45,466 nucleotides of DNA from an uncultured Granulosicoccaceae bacterium (lineage in GTDB: Bacteria > Pseudomonadota > Gammaproteobacteria > Granulosicoccales > Granulosicoccaceae): assembly GCA_938028465.1 (NCBI GenBank), contig CALJAA010000007.1, positions 1-45,466 of the forward strand, in the 5' to 3' direction. Below the pieces are notes generated by a model that was given only the letters and a program-made list of their open reading frames with translations, did not search any database and was not told the origin of the DNA. The translations under genes were made by a program, and so were the position numbers. Position 1 is the first letter of the stretch, and the number at the start of each line of letters is the position of its first letter. Below are positions 25,578 through 35,405 of the stretch, piece by piece.

Positions 25578-26564
25578 TTAATGAATGAATAAGTCAGCAA
25601 AGATGGGAGCGTGATCTGAGCCGCCGGCATCGATTGATCGGTACAAACCCATAGGCCGTACTGGGCCAGCGTACCAGATGTAATCGATATGATCGATATT
25701 GTGCTCATATTTGGCACCTGCCGGCATTTGATCAGCTAAGCTCCATCCCAATGTAACCGCCGAATCAGTTAATACTTCTTCAAGTAGCAATCGTGAGCTA
25801 GAAGTACGTTGTACATTGCAATCACAAGCCAATACAACGGGTATATCGCTGGTTGATTTAATTAAATCAACTAACAGCTTAATCTGTGATTGTTGATCTT
25901 TAATATATTGCCCGATGGCTTTAGGCATCTCAGAAACAGGGCGATCATGATAAGAATAATAACTCGGATATAAGTGCGCGCCTATCACCGTTACCGCCTT
26001 ATCTCCGATAATAATATCCACAGCAATAGCGGGGCGGTCAATTTTAAAATCAACTTCGATTACATTGGTAAAATCATGCTTAGAGAATATGGCTGTTGTA
26101 CCACCATAGACTTCAGGGCTTACATGATAGTACGGATACGAAATCGCCATGTTTTCTACAAATTCTTCCTGAATATCAACCATCAGCTCCTGCACTGCAA
26201 CGACATCAGGCGCAGCGGTATTGATTACTTTTAATATCGAATCAATATCTTTGTTTTGATTCCAGATGTTGTAAGTCATTACCCGAAGGCTTGGGGCATT
26301 CTTTTCAATCGCATTGTTAGGGATAAGAAATGGTGCGTAAAAATAGGCAAATACTAAAACAGGCAGCAGGGCTAAACCCACTGTGCTTTTTTTCCAGCTC
26401 AACAATGCAACAATAAAAACCGGAATTGCTACTACCAAAAAGAAATACGCTAGCTTGTTGAGCAAAATCAACGGCCACCACTGATCAGGCACAATTAAAT
26501 AGGCTGCAAACCACAGCACGACAAACAAGCTGTATGTAGCAATTAAAGCTCTTAGATATTTCAT
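25578..26564 (-). CDS. Membrane-anchored endonuclease/exonuclease/phosphatase family protein
   Basis: A 328-residue protein. About 95 N-terminal residues hold three hydrophobic helices, followed by an EEP-fold domain. Family motifs seen are MTYNIWNQN, the Glu-containing VVAVQELM, GAHLYPS, LACDCN (Asp and Asn) and the C-terminal SDHAPIF. The ATG at 26564 is preferred; a TTG at 26633 would overlap the upstream gene and put 23 polar residues before the first helix. The domain probably lies outside the inner membrane and cleaves a phosphodiester; the substrate (nucleic acid, lipid or other) is open. Confidence 0.82.
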   Translation of the reverse strand: MKYLRALIATYSLFVVLWFAAYLIVPDQWWPLILLNKLAYFFLVVAIPVFIVALLSWKKSTVGLALLPVLVFAYFYAPFLIPNNAIEKNAPSLRVMTYNIWNQNKDIDSILKVINTAAPDVVAVQELMVDIQEEFVENMAISYPYYHVSPEVYGGTTAIFSKHDFTNVIEVDFKIDRPAIAVDIIIGDKAVTVIGAHLYPSYYSYHDRPVSEMPKAIGQYIKDQQSQIKLLVDLIKSTSDIPVVLACDCNVQRTSSSRLLLEEVLTDSAVTLGWSLADQMPAGAKYEHNIDHIDYIWYAGPVRPMGLYRSIDAGGSDHAPIFADLFIH

Positions 26565-26590
26565 AATGATTGGAATACTTACAGCCCGTT

Positions 26591-27016
26591 TTATGTACCC
26601 AACAAACTGGCCATAGCAAACAGAAAAGCGCAAAATGTCAGAAAAAGGGAGGCCAATGTAAACGTCACCACTACAAGCGCCGTTCCACGCCTAATAGTGA
26701 AAGGCATATAGATCAAATAGACAAGTTGAGCTATAAACAAGCCGTATATTGTGATTACTATGGGTTTTTGTACGACGCTAAGCAACTTAAAAAATTCTTC
26801 TGCGTCTTTTGCAGTAGTAGGTACGTCCACTTTGTAAAACGGGCCAAATTGCCCGTAGAAAATCAATAGCAATACAATCAAAAAACTAAGAACAATACGC
26901 TTTGTTGGAAGAGATGGCGGGTTTTTCATTCTAGTCCAGCGAAAAACTGCCAATGCAGGAATAACCATTACCGCAACTAGATATAAAAATAAAACAAAAA
27001 AATTCACTACAGCCAA
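26591..27016 (-). CDS. Small four-helix membrane protein, unknown
   Basis: A 141-residue very hydrophobic protein with about four membrane helices and one polar loop of about 40 residues (FGPFYKVDVPTTAKDAEEFF). The frame opens with a TTG at 27016, with a GTG at 27007 as an alternative; GGATGG upstream could serve either. It directly precedes the membrane-anchored EEP gene on the same strand, with 26 bases to the ATG, and probably shares its transcript. No family is recognised. Confidence 0.6.
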   Translation of the reverse strand: MAVVNFFVLFLYLVAVMVIPALAVFRWTRMKNPPSLPTKRIVLSFLIVLLLIFYGQFGPFYKVDVPTTAKDAEEFFKLLSVVQKPIVITIYGLFIAQLVYLIYMPFTIRRGTALVVVTFTLASLFLTFCAFLFAMASLLGT

Positions 27017-27040
27017 CCATCCATATCACCACTGCTCAAA

Positions 27041-28216
27041 CTACGTCAAATCATCCGACTTAGGAAAACAAAGCCGAATAGCCACTATCGACACAAAACT
27101 AAGCAACATAGCAACCACCAGTGCCACTGTGTAAGAGCGACTCTGATCAAACAACCATCCACTTAACCAAGGTCCCAACAAACCAGCAAGGCCCCATGCG
27201 GTAAAGATTTGGCCATAAATACGTGGTGCAGCAATAGCACCAAACACATCAGCTACCGCAACGGGATAAACAGCGATGAGTGCGCCATAGCAATACCCAA
27301 CTAATCCAAGGCCAATATAGACAAGCAAATATTGATTCTCTATCGGTAGTAACAATAAAACCAATCCAACAGCTGTAAAAAGTGGCAACCAACACAACAA
27401 CGACCTACTCGATATTCGATCAGCAAAATACCCAGCACTAAAGCCACCCAACATATTGCCAAACACAACAAGGGTTGTGGCCCAAGCAGCCGCCGTTGTG
27501 TCAAGGCTCATCCAGGTTGCGATACCATAGGCGTGGCCAATCACCATCAGCCCAGCTGCAACTGCACCACCATACCCAAGCCACATAAGAAACCGCGAAC
27601 GCCTCAGGCTTGACGAGAGTGTTCGGTTCGCCATTACGGGCTCACTTTGATAACTCGCCTTCGCCCAATAAATCAATCCCGCAGCGAGCAAAGAAATTAG
27701 CAAAACGATCGCACTCATCACTTGAAGTGCTAACGCATTACCGCCGCGCTCAATCAAAAAGGTGAACAATAACGGCGCGACCGTTGCACCCACTGCATAA
27801 AAAGCCGTAACCAACCCCATCGCTAGCCCACGATGATTAGGGGCAGCCTGACCAGACAACTGCAAAGCATAACCATACCCCACACCATTAGCGCCCCCGA
27901 ATATCAAACCATATGTGATATACAAAGAGATAAGAGAGGCTGCGTAAGCTGAAAGCAATAGGCCGATTGCCGCCACTGCACCAGCAATCAATACAATAAA
28001 AAATGGAGAAAACCGCTGATACAAACGGTACCCAAACAACACCGCAATTGTTAAACAAACCAATGCAGCCGAGTAAATCAAACTCACGCTGGCTCGATCT
28101 GCACCCGGCAAACCTTCCCACTGAGGAATAAACACTGAGAAGGCGTGAATAGTACCTAGCACTGCGCTAAGTACACAGCAGGCAGTGATGGTTAAGTTGC
28201 GATGCAAGTGGTTCAT
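27041..28216 (-). CDS. MFS transporter, OFA-type
   Basis: A 391-residue twelve-helix major facilitator protein. The start (a short polar tail, then ITACCVLSAVLGTIHAFSVF) and the loop FGGANGVGYGYALQLSGQ followed by NHRGLAMGLV resemble the oxalate/formate-antiporter (OFA) family, which carries monocarboxylates or dicarboxylates. The ATG at 28216 is preferred over the GTG two codons earlier. Substrate not determinable. Confidence 0.85.
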   Translation of the reverse strand: MNHLHRNLTITACCVLSAVLGTIHAFSVFIPQWEGLPGADRASVSLIYSAALVCLTIAVLFGYRLYQRFSPFFIVLIAGAVAAIGLLLSAYAASLISLYITYGLIFGGANGVGYGYALQLSGQAAPNHRGLAMGLVTAFYAVGATVAPLLFTFLIERGGNALALQVMSAIVLLISLLAAGLIYWAKASYQSEPVMANRTLSSSLRRSRFLMWLGYGGAVAAGLMVIGHAYGIATWMSLDTTAAAWATTLVVFGNMLGGFSAGYFADRISSRSLLCWLPLFTAVGLVLLLLPIENQYLLVYIGLGLVGYCYGALIAVYPVAVADVFGAIAAPRIYGQIFTAWGLAGLLGPWLSGWLFDQSRSYTVALVVAMLLSFVSIVAIRLCFPKSDDLT

Positions 28217-28274
28217 TCCCACTGAGTTTGCATCGCTATTCGTTTTAGGTCAATTCCGTATCCATAAGCTGTTA

Positions 28275-28949
28275 TCAAAAACGATACCCAACACCCAAGC
28301 CCAATGTTACCGGCTGATAATCGATCCCATTCACCGAGCCATCACCACCCTCTTCGCTTAGATCCAATCCGGTCTGATTGGAATAACGAAATTCGCCAGT
28401 TAAATAGAATCGGCTTGAGAGTTCATAATCAACACCAACCATCGCTTGATATCCGACTGAACCAGAATCAGAAAAAGAACGCTCTCCAGCGGCATCCTCA
28501 CTATCCAAATCCACCTCTTGAAGCCACGTAACGCCACCGCCAACCCAGGTTGACAAGCGACTGCCGCTACTTAGTACGTAGCGACCATTGATATAGAATG
28601 TATTGCTCGCATAGTTTCCACTGGGTAACAACAATCCACCAGCAGTGGTGGCCCTCGAATCATTTGAGCGATATTCCCAACCAAATTCTGATATCCAAGG
28701 TGAGTCCGCGTAGTCATACCTCACACTTAAACCTGCTGTGAACCCCTGATCTACCGCAATACTCGATTTGCCATCATCGATACCATCCGCTCCAACAACA
28801 TCAGCAGATTGATCGCCTAGAACACTAAGGCCAAAATGAGGTACAAGAGACCAGTGATCTCCTGCAGCAATAGCCAATGGGCTTAACAACATGACTGTGC
28901 CGCTGAACGCGAGGGCGGCAAGAAATCGAATTGATTGCCAGTATTTCAT
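28275..28949 (-). CDS. Outer-membrane beta-barrel protein
   Basis: A 224-residue protein with a Sec signal peptide (cut near AIAAGD), alternating beta strands rich in Gly, Tyr and Ser, and a C-terminal strand ending in VGYRF, the signature read by the BAM machinery. AGGAG precedes the ATG. It resembles OmpW/OmpA-barrel-type small porin-like proteins. It is divergent from the LytTR regulator gene at 29194 and may be its target. Confidence 0.85.
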   Translation of the reverse strand: MKYWQSIRFLAALAFSGTVMLLSPLAIAAGDHWSLVPHFGLSVLGDQSADVVGADGIDDGKSSIAVDQGFTAGLSVRYDYADSPWISEFGWEYRSNDSRATTAGGLLLPSGNYASNTFYINGRYVLSSGSRLSTWVGGGVTWLQEVDLDSEDAAGERSFSDSGSVGYQAMVGVDYELSSRFYLTGEFRYSNQTGLDLSEEGGDGSVNGIDYQPVTLGLGVGYRF

Positions 28950-29193
28950 TTTTCTTCTCCTGAGTTATCAAATTGGGTATGTGGATGCTCTTACGCACTA
29001 TTGCAGCCGCTGGCCCACTACCGCCAGTCCGGATACCATCAATGGAGTCGTTACTGCACCAACGGCATTAATTGAAAGCTAGAAGGCAATCCAACCGTTC
29101 GTGTTATTTCTCGACCACTAGTGCTGAAAGGGTTTCTAACACTTGGCTCAGGGTCGTATCATGGGGTCTCAATCATTTCTAAAAGGATGCTCC

Positions 29194-30099
29194 ATGATCG
29201 ATAGCTCCGGAAGAAAAGGGATCCGCGCCAACGGGACTATTCTGGATCTATTACCCGTCAGCCAAGTAATTGGCGTGATCGGAATGCTACTGGTTGCTCT
29301 TTTCACTCTCATCAAGCCAGAGGCCAGTAACGGACTAGCTTTCAAAGCTCGGGCGCTATTTTGGGGGTTGCATGTTGGTTTAGGTTTAACAGCACTCTGG
29401 GTTGCGAGTCGCTGGCTGGCAAGCGGCAAGAGACTACCCAATAGCACACTAGCTGCGATTATCGTGACTGGATGCGCTGGCGCGCTACTAGCCACTCCAG
29501 GCTACCTTGCACTTGATGCTTTATACGCACCGCACATTGTAGATCTTGATCCCGACCCGCCCACTGGTTGGCTACTACTAAGGCTACTAGAAGAAGCAAT
29601 AGAACTAATCCCGTGGTTTCTTGCTACATGGGTACTCATCAATTTGCCAGTACTGCTACCACCTCCCGATTCTTCAATACGCATGGATGATACGGTTAAC
29701 GACCCACCTCCTGACAACAAACCCTTAGCTGTAGAAACCAAGCAAACAGAACACACTTTTTTGCTGTGCCTACCCGGCATTATTGGCACCGATGTAATTG
29801 CAGTAGCAAGCGACCTGCACTACTTAAACGTATGGACGGTAGCAGGCCGAACAACTCTATTAGGCAATTTACGCGATGTTGTTGAAGAACTCGACGAGCT
29901 GGGTATGCAAGTACATCGCTCTCATTGGATTGCCAACTCTCATGTGCGACGTGTTGTGGGTAACGCTAGCAATGCCGCATGCATCATGTCGAACGAATTG
30001 CGAGTGCCTGTCAGCCGCAGACGTTGGAAAGCGGTTAGGGATCAATTTGGACGTGGTGTAATACATGGCGTTGACTCTGAGAGTGAACAGCAAACCTAA
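29194..30099 (+). CDS. Membrane-anchored LytTR transcriptional regulator
   Basis: A 301-residue protein. About four hydrophobic helices fill residues 15-160, a Pro-rich linker follows, and a LytTR DNA-binding domain occupies about 190-290 (VIAVASDLHYLNVWT, LRDVVEEL, VHRSHWIAN). ATG 29194 is chosen because AAAGGA lies 7 bases upstream; starts at 29161 and 29143 lack this. There is no kinase or receiver domain, so signal input is probably through the membrane part. It is divergent from the barrel protein gene at 28275-28949. Confidence 0.82.
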   Translation: MIDSSGRKGIRANGTILDLLPVSQVIGVIGMLLVALFTLIKPEASNGLAFKARALFWGLHVGLGLTALWVASRWLASGKRLPNSTLAAIIVTGCAGALLATPGYLALDALYAPHIVDLDPDPPTGWLLLRLLEEAIELIPWFLATWVLINLPVLLPPPDSSIRMDDTVNDPPPDNKPLAVETKQTEHTFLLCLPGIIGTDVIAVASDLHYLNVWTVAGRTTLLGNLRDVVEELDELGMQVHRSHWIANSHVRRVVGNASNAACIMSNELRVPVSRRRWKAVRDQFGRGVIHGVDSESEQQT

Positions 30100-30283
30100 A
30101 AGAATGAAGCCGCTAGGTATTTCGTGGATACAAAGCGCCGCGCTAAGCACCCCGGAATCCTTCTGAATGATTATTAATATGCATTACATGGGCAAGGGCA
30201 CATTGATGGCTGAAGCTGGATAGGGCTGAACGCAGTTCTCAGTGTTACTGCAAACAGTGTTGCCTTAATGCAATGAACAAACG

Positions 30284-30946
30284 TTAATGAGTGTAAGCGC
30301 CATAAATACCTAGTCCACCTACAATCACTAAGCTTAAGGCCCAAACGATATCAAGATTAAACCAAGTTTTAGATAAGAATTTGAGCCCAAGCCAGAAGTA
30401 GATGATCGTAGCCAGCACACCACCGGCAACCGTCATGGCTGCGGTGTGCGCCAGTGCAACGATAACTGCATTCGACAACCTGCCGGCCATAAGTGATTGC
30501 ACAGCCTGATGGCCAGTATCGTTTGCATCGATTCCGCAAATGCCAAGATAGATAGGCACCAGCATTAACCCAGCGCCATGTGCCATGGCAGCTAAAAAAG
30601 ACCAAAGCCCCAGTTTAGCGGGATGCACTCGTGCTAGAAACTTTGGATGGCGCCGATTGATTAACAGGTAAATGCCCATCAATACAACGATAACTCCCGC
30701 ACCTATTCGTAACTCCTTCTCCCAAATAAACAGTGCGCTCATCAAAGAGAAAGGTAACAGGATGGCCAGCATGGCAATGAGGTGTCCTAGCGCCAACAGC
30801 CCTAGCGCCACTAACAGGCTGGAACGCTTGCCATTCATCAAGCCAGCAGAAACAGCTAATGGCCACCCCATGCCGGGGTTAATGCCGTGATAGACGCCAG
30901 AAAAAATGACGGCCCACCAAAGGGCCGCCTCTGTTGTTAACTCCAT
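30284..30946 (-). CDS. Six-helix membrane protein, unknown
   Basis: A 220-residue inner-membrane protein with about six helices and the conserved-looking motif GVYHGINPGMGW near residue 17 and AHGAGLMLVP in the middle, each with a His inside a helix. This pattern recalls the UreH/NicO-type metal-transporter fold, but the match is loose. It lies 33 bases after the selenium-binding-protein gene on the same strand and is probably co-transcribed, which may hint at metal or sulfur handling. Confidence 0.65.
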   Translation of the reverse strand: MELTTEAALWWAVIFSGVYHGINPGMGWPLAVSAGLMNGKRSSLLVALGLLALGHLIAMLAILLPFSLMSALFIWEKELRIGAGVIVVLMGIYLLINRRHPKFLARVHPAKLGLWSFLAAMAHGAGLMLVPIYLGICGIDANDTGHQAVQSLMAGRLSNAVIVALAHTAAMTVAGGVLATIIYFWLGLKFLSKTWFNLDIVWALSLVIVGGLGIYGAYTH

Positions 30947-30979
30947 ATGCGATGACGAATCGTTACCGTTATTCCAACT

Positions 30980-32380
30980 TTAAACGCTTGGGTAACAGAA
31001 ACTATCAGTTGAACAATCACCACCTTCAAGGCGAATTTGATGACTGCGATAGCCTTTTGGAAAATCGACGTAGAAGTCCTTATCGAGCTCGAACCCGCCA
31101 TTCTCTCCAACACGTGCCATCACCATTTGGCCGCCTTCGTCGTTAGGATAAAATTGATCATCCCACGTTGAGTAGAGTGAGTTAGTCCAATAAACGCGTG
31201 AACCATCTCGACTAATCTCAACCATCTGCGGGCCAAACGCAAAGTCTTTACCATTAGGGTGCTTGGTATCGCTAACAATACCGCCTAACTCGACTTTCCC
31301 TGCGAGCACGGGGTTCATCGGATCAGTAACATCATATTGATGCATTTCACCAATACCCCAACACGCTACGTATAGGTATTTGTCATCAAGACTTAAATCA
31401 ATATCGGTAACCAGTGGAGGAACTGCCTCAAACCCTTTTAATAAATCGGGCAGATCATCAGCACTTGCCGGTTGCGGATCGATCGTGATGGTTTTTTTCG
31501 CTTGCCAAACGCCATCGTCATCACGCCACCATGTGAAGATAGCGCCTTGAAGATTAGTGGTATCAACTACCACACCACAAAAACCGTAAGATTTTTTGGG
31601 ATCGTGCGCCGGCCGTATCTCCAATGCCATCTGATGATTTTCACCTAGATCAATCGTTTGGATATTTTTACGCTTACGTAAATCCCAGAAGTGAATCGAG
31701 TGGCCGTACTTATTACTGAGTAGATCCTCTGCCACGACACCATTCTCAAATTGCGGCGGCAATCCCCACTCAGAGCTCACCATGTAATCTTGCGGCAGGT
31801 TCCACCAAAAATCATAATGCTTGTCTTGCTTGCCTCGATCCATTTCGTATTGACCAATGATCTCAAAGGTTTCGCAATCCATAATAAATATACCTGGCGG
31901 GCCATCGGTGCCGTCTTTACCACCACCACCAAGAGTTGATACGTAAATACCCTCAGGGCCGCAGTGGATAGTATGCGGCCGCGAGTAACCCGTTTTTTCA
32001 AATATTTCTTCTGGTTCAAGAATTTTATGAACCTTCAAATCTAACGGGTCTTTAACATCGATAACGAAAATGCGCGACGAGCGTATGCCCGGAACAATTA
32101 GATAGCGTCGCTCAAGAAACGCATGCCCACTTAAGGGCGACAAAGATGATGAACAAGCATTCCAACCAAAGTGGTGAAACTCGTCGCCTTTGCTATCGAC
32201 GATTAGTTGATGAACAATTTGCCCAAAGGTTTTAGATGAAGAATCGAGATCGACTACAGCGATACCATCCGGTTGAGAACCATCGGGGCTTAACATCACT
32301 GTAAAACCGTAATTTTCTACTGGCGCTTGCATGGCCAGCTTAGCTGTTGCGTGGAACGTTGGATCAGGTCTTAAACTCAT
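30980..32380 (-). CDS. Selenium-binding protein / methanethiol oxidase family
   Basis: A 466-residue SBP56-family seven-bladed propeller protein. Family landmarks are HHFGWNACSS, RPHTIHC, YDFWWNLPQDYMVSSEWG, GHSIHFWDL and QMVEISRDGSRVY. ATG 32380 has GGAGG 5 bases upstream, which decides the start over one ten codons earlier. Bacterial members (MtoX) oxidise methanethiol to formaldehyde, sulfide and hydrogen peroxide and use copper; several His here could bind metal. No signal peptide is seen and the sco and mauG partners known beside some mtoX genes are absent, so activity is inferred from family. Confidence 0.88.
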   Translation of the reverse strand: MSLRPDPTFHATAKLAMQAPVENYGFTVMLSPDGSQPDGIAVVDLDSSSKTFGQIVHQLIVDSKGDEFHHFGWNACSSSLSPLSGHAFLERRYLIVPGIRSSRIFVIDVKDPLDLKVHKILEPEEIFEKTGYSRPHTIHCGPEGIYVSTLGGGGKDGTDGPPGIFIMDCETFEIIGQYEMDRGKQDKHYDFWWNLPQDYMVSSEWGLPPQFENGVVAEDLLSNKYGHSIHFWDLRKRKNIQTIDLGENHQMALEIRPAHDPKKSYGFCGVVVDTTNLQGAIFTWWRDDDGVWQAKKTITIDPQPASADDLPDLLKGFEAVPPLVTDIDLSLDDKYLYVACWGIGEMHQYDVTDPMNPVLAGKVELGGIVSDTKHPNGKDFAFGPQMVEISRDGSRVYWTNSLYSTWDDQFYPNDEGGQMVMARVGENGGFELDKDFYVDFPKGYRSHQIRLEGGDCSTDSFCYPSV

Positions 32381-32555
32381 GCTGCCTCCCAAAAATATGC
32401 TAATTGCCACTCGATACTATCGGATCTATTTCCGATTAGCCAGAGTTCATATCATGGAGTGCGGTTTGCAGCTGTTATCGGTATCGTATAGAGGCCAATG
32501 GAGGGCAGATGAAAAGGAAACTTCCCATCAGGCAAAGGCAGACTATTCCAGAGGT

Positions 32556-32993
32556 TTAGTCTTCAGCGTTACCCGAAAGGCCCAGCAAAATTGCCAAGGC
32601 ATCCTCAGCTCTATCTGCTGGCACAAATAGATGATCATGAAAAAACCCTGAAACGGGATTGACCCCCATACCTTCCTTAGCCAATACCGGGATGATCGCC
32701 GCTAAAAAACCCACTGCATCCAATGCAGAATGAACTTCAAGCGTTATACGGCGACACGGAAAAACGTGCTCGAGCCCGGAAGCGTTTGCATCCGTCTCGG
32801 TTAGGATTAACGTCACCCCTTCCGATTCTCTAAACACCATTAACGCTTTATCAACCTGTTCAGATAACTGCTCGGCGCTAACAGTAGCAAACACATAGGT
32901 GCGCGTATCGAGCTTCGGGCTCATCTTCGCCATTAACGACGCTAAGTCAGTTTCACCCGTACTAAGCGCATTGTTTTTGGAGTTATCAGTCAT
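32556..32993 (-). CDS. ACT-domain-like protein (DUF2241 type)
   Basis: A 145-residue protein with the pattern of DUF2241/ACT-type proteins: RTYVFATV, ITLEVHSALDAVGFLAAI and GFFHDHLFVPADRAEDAL. ATG 32993 is preferred, as the start nine codons earlier would overlap the LysE-type gene. ACT folds often bind amino acids; here it lies just after an amino-acid-exporter-type gene, which would suit a sensor of the same ligand. That link is inference. Confidence 0.8.
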   Translation of the reverse strand: MTDNSKNNALSTGETDLASLMAKMSPKLDTRTYVFATVSAEQLSEQVDKALMVFRESEGVTLILTETDANASGLEHVFPCRRITLEVHSALDAVGFLAAIIPVLAKEGMGVNPVSGFFHDHLFVPADRAEDALAILLGLSGNAED

Positions 32994-33009
32994 AGTGAAA
33001 ATGGTGTGG

Positions 33010-33630
33010 TTAACGAGCAAATGCTGATCGAATTAACCCAAGGCCTGCCAGAGTAAACAACGCAGCAGCTACTCCATCTATACGGCGACGAAATCGGCGA
33101 TAAGCACGCATCATCCCACCGATTGAAAAAATGTAAGAATATAAGGCATTGTTTAAAAAGCCCACCGCGGCACATACCAGCGTAGTGGCTACGACTACTT
33201 GCAAGCCATCATTAGAGTCTATGCCGACAGAAAGCGCTGCCATCCAGGCAATGACCGATTTTGGATTAGATACATTTAATACCAACCCTCGTAAAAACCA
33301 TCTCTTCTCAGTAGGTACAGTTAAAACCTCAGGATTAGCCTGACTAGCAGAACGCGCGGTTTGCAAGGCCAACCAAAGCAAATAAAGGCCGCCCACTATT
33401 TTTAATGCCATTAATAAGTAAACAGAACCTTGGAGTACGGCACCCATGCCGCTGGCTGCAATCAAACCCCAAAACACCAAGCCGAATGACAAACCAAAGC
33501 TATAGATCAAACTGGTTTTACGGCCATGGCTCATGGCGATGGTAGCGTTAGATAGATTAGCAGGGCCAGGCGTGACAGCTACCGCAAAAAAAGCCACTGC
33601 GGACACAGAAAGTGAGATTACGTCAATCAT
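33010..33630 (-). CDS. LysE/RhtB family exporter
   Basis: A 206-residue protein with six hydrophobic helices and the family motif TPGPANLS near residue 20, plus NVSNPKSVIAWMA in the middle. LysE/RhtB proteins export amino acids or their analogues. It is one of three such genes within 3.7 kb. It lies 17 bases before the ACT-type gene and may share its transcript. Confidence 0.9.
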   Translation of the reverse strand: MIDVISLSVSAVAFFAVAVTPGPANLSNATIAMSHGRKTSLIYSFGLSFGLVFWGLIAASGMGAVLQGSVYLLMALKIVGGLYLLWLALQTARSASQANPEVLTVPTEKRWFLRGLVLNVSNPKSVIAWMAALSVGIDSNDGLQVVVATTLVCAAVGFLNNALYSYIFSIGGMMRAYRRFRRRIDGVAAALFTLAGLGLIRSAFAR

Positions 33631-33700
33631 TAGCTATTAATTTACCGGCCAGCTGTAAGGGCGAAGGATTTCGCTTACCTACTTTTATACACTACTGAAT

Positions 33701-34501
33701 TTAGAGCGACAAGCTACCCTTCATATAATCTATAGCTCGCCCAGTTAGCTCGACCCTATCCCCTAACAAACGACAACCCAAGGTACCGGACCTTGCCGAT
33801 ATTTGCCGCGCACGCAGTTCTGTTTTATTCAGCTGGCCTGACCAATAGGGAGTAAGCAAACAATGGGCTGAACCAGTTACTGGATCCTCCGGTATGCCAA
33901 AAGCTGGCGCAAAATAGCGAGAAACAAAATCGAAGTCTTTAGCAGCAGCTGTAGCGATAACCCCTCGACTACCTAGGGCACCAAACTGAGATTCGTTTGG
34001 CGTAAGTGCTGCAACTTCCTCGGCACTATCAAACACAGCCACGATGTCGAATTGATCGGGCGAGTAATCCCCCACCCAAATTGATTTAGGAGTGCTTCCA
34101 AGAGCTGCTGCAACCTCACTTAACTTATCGTGCTTACGAATAGCGATTGCTGGAAACTCCATCGCTAAACTACCGTCATTTTTACGCTCTACAATTAATT
34201 CACCAGAAAGCCTCGTTACAAACGTAATGGACTCACCCTGATAGCCCAAATGTTTGTACAAAACATGCGCCGCAGCTAACGTTGCATGACCACACAACGC
34301 AACTTCAAATGATGGAGTGAACCAGCGAAGCTCCCACTTGGCGCCGTTAGCCACCAAATACGCCGTCTCAGCCAAATTGTTTTCAGTAGCAATAGATTGC
34401 AGGAGCGAATCATCCGGCCAATTATCAAACTGCACAACGGCTGCAGGGTTACCTTCGAATAATTTATCCGCGAACGCGTCTACTTGATAGAGATCTGTCA
34501 T
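33701..34501 (-). CDS. PhzF family isomerase/epimerase-like protein
   Basis: A 266-residue PhzF-family protein with GNPAAVV, AETAY (catalytic Glu region), VALCGHATLA and PEDPVTGSAH. ATG 34501 gives the usual start MTDLYQVDAF; an upstream TTG at 34525 is rejected although AAAAGG lies between them. It is distinct in sequence from the PhzF at 24720-25559. It lies between two LysE-type exporter genes on the same strand. Substrate unknown. Confidence 0.9.
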   Translation of the reverse strand: MTDLYQVDAFADKLFEGNPAAVVQFDNWPDDSLLQSIATENNLAETAYLVANGAKWELRWFTPSFEVALCGHATLAAAHVLYKHLGYQGESITFVTRLSGELIVERKNDGSLAMEFPAIAIRKHDKLSEVAAALGSTPKSIWVGDYSPDQFDIVAVFDSAEEVAALTPNESQFGALGSRGVIATAAAKDFDFVSRYFAPAFGIPEDPVTGSAHCLLTPYWSGQLNKTELRARQISARSGTLGCRLLGDRVELTGRAIDYMKGSLSL

Positions 34502-34638
34502 AGCCAAGAACGCCTTTTCATGCAACCAGAGTTAAATTCTAATTAATCATAAAAACGCGCTACTACTTAAGCGCCATAGACCGTGGCTAGTTAGAGCCAC
34601 GAAGATTTACGGTAATTCCATAGAAACTGTCGTCTTCA

Positions 34639-35250
34639 TCACCTATCAGCCAGCGCAAGCCTCAGCCCAAGCGCTCCGAATGCGGTTGCAAAAACGCGCT
34701 TCATCCAAACCATTACACGAGGGGATTCAACAATGTACTTACGCGTAGCCGATGCAAATGCACCATAGACAACGAACACGATGAATGTCATCACCATAAA
34801 AACAACCGCAAGATAAACCAAATTTGCAAGCGAGCTTTCTACTCCTGCTGGTACAAACTGAGGAAGGAACGCTAAGAAGAACAGAGATAGTTTTGGATTA
34901 AATACGTTCAACAATGTACCGTTAACTGCGATTCGCAAGTAAGATTGCTCAGTTTTCTCTTCGTTTATATTCAATAGGCTCTTGTCACCCAACATAGACC
35001 AAGCCATGTAGAGCAGGTAAGCAACACCTAAATACTTAACAACGATAAAGGCAAGCGCACTGGTGTGAAAAATCGCCGCTAAGCCAACGATACTGGCAAC
35101 AGCCGCCGGCACAATACCAAAGGTACAACCCAATGCTGCTGCAACGCTAGGCCAGAAACCTCGCCCAAGCCCTACAGCTAACGTGTAAAGCACTCCCGTT
35201 CCAGGCAGCAAAACCACGACAAGCGATGTTAGTAAAAACTCGATAGACAT
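34639..35250 (-). CDS. LysE/RhtB family exporter
   Basis: A 203-residue six-helix protein of the LysE/RhtB family with LPGTGVLYTLAVGLGRG near the N-terminus, a variant of the usual PGP motif, and NVFNPKLSLFFLAFLPQF in the middle. It probably exports an amino acid or homoserine-lactone-like compound. No clear ribosome-binding site precedes the ATG. Confidence 0.9.
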   Translation of the reverse strand: MSIEFLLTSLVVVLLPGTGVLYTLAVGLGRGFWPSVAAALGCTFGIVPAAVASIVGLAAIFHTSALAFIVVKYLGVAYLLYMAWSMLGDKSLLNINEEKTEQSYLRIAVNGTLLNVFNPKLSLFFLAFLPQFVPAGVESSLANLVYLAVVFMVMTFIVFVVYGAFASATRKYIVESPRVMVWMKRVFATAFGALGLRLALADR

Positions 35251-35405
35251 ATTTTTGATAACTCAACTTAATACACTCAAACTAGGCTATCAGCAACGTC
35301 GTCGATGTGCACGTGATCTGTTGGACATTTATATGTATCAATACAGCCAAAGGTAGGTGCATCATTGGCGCTTGGCCAGCGCAGTAGCCTTACAAATCAT
35401 CCCAG

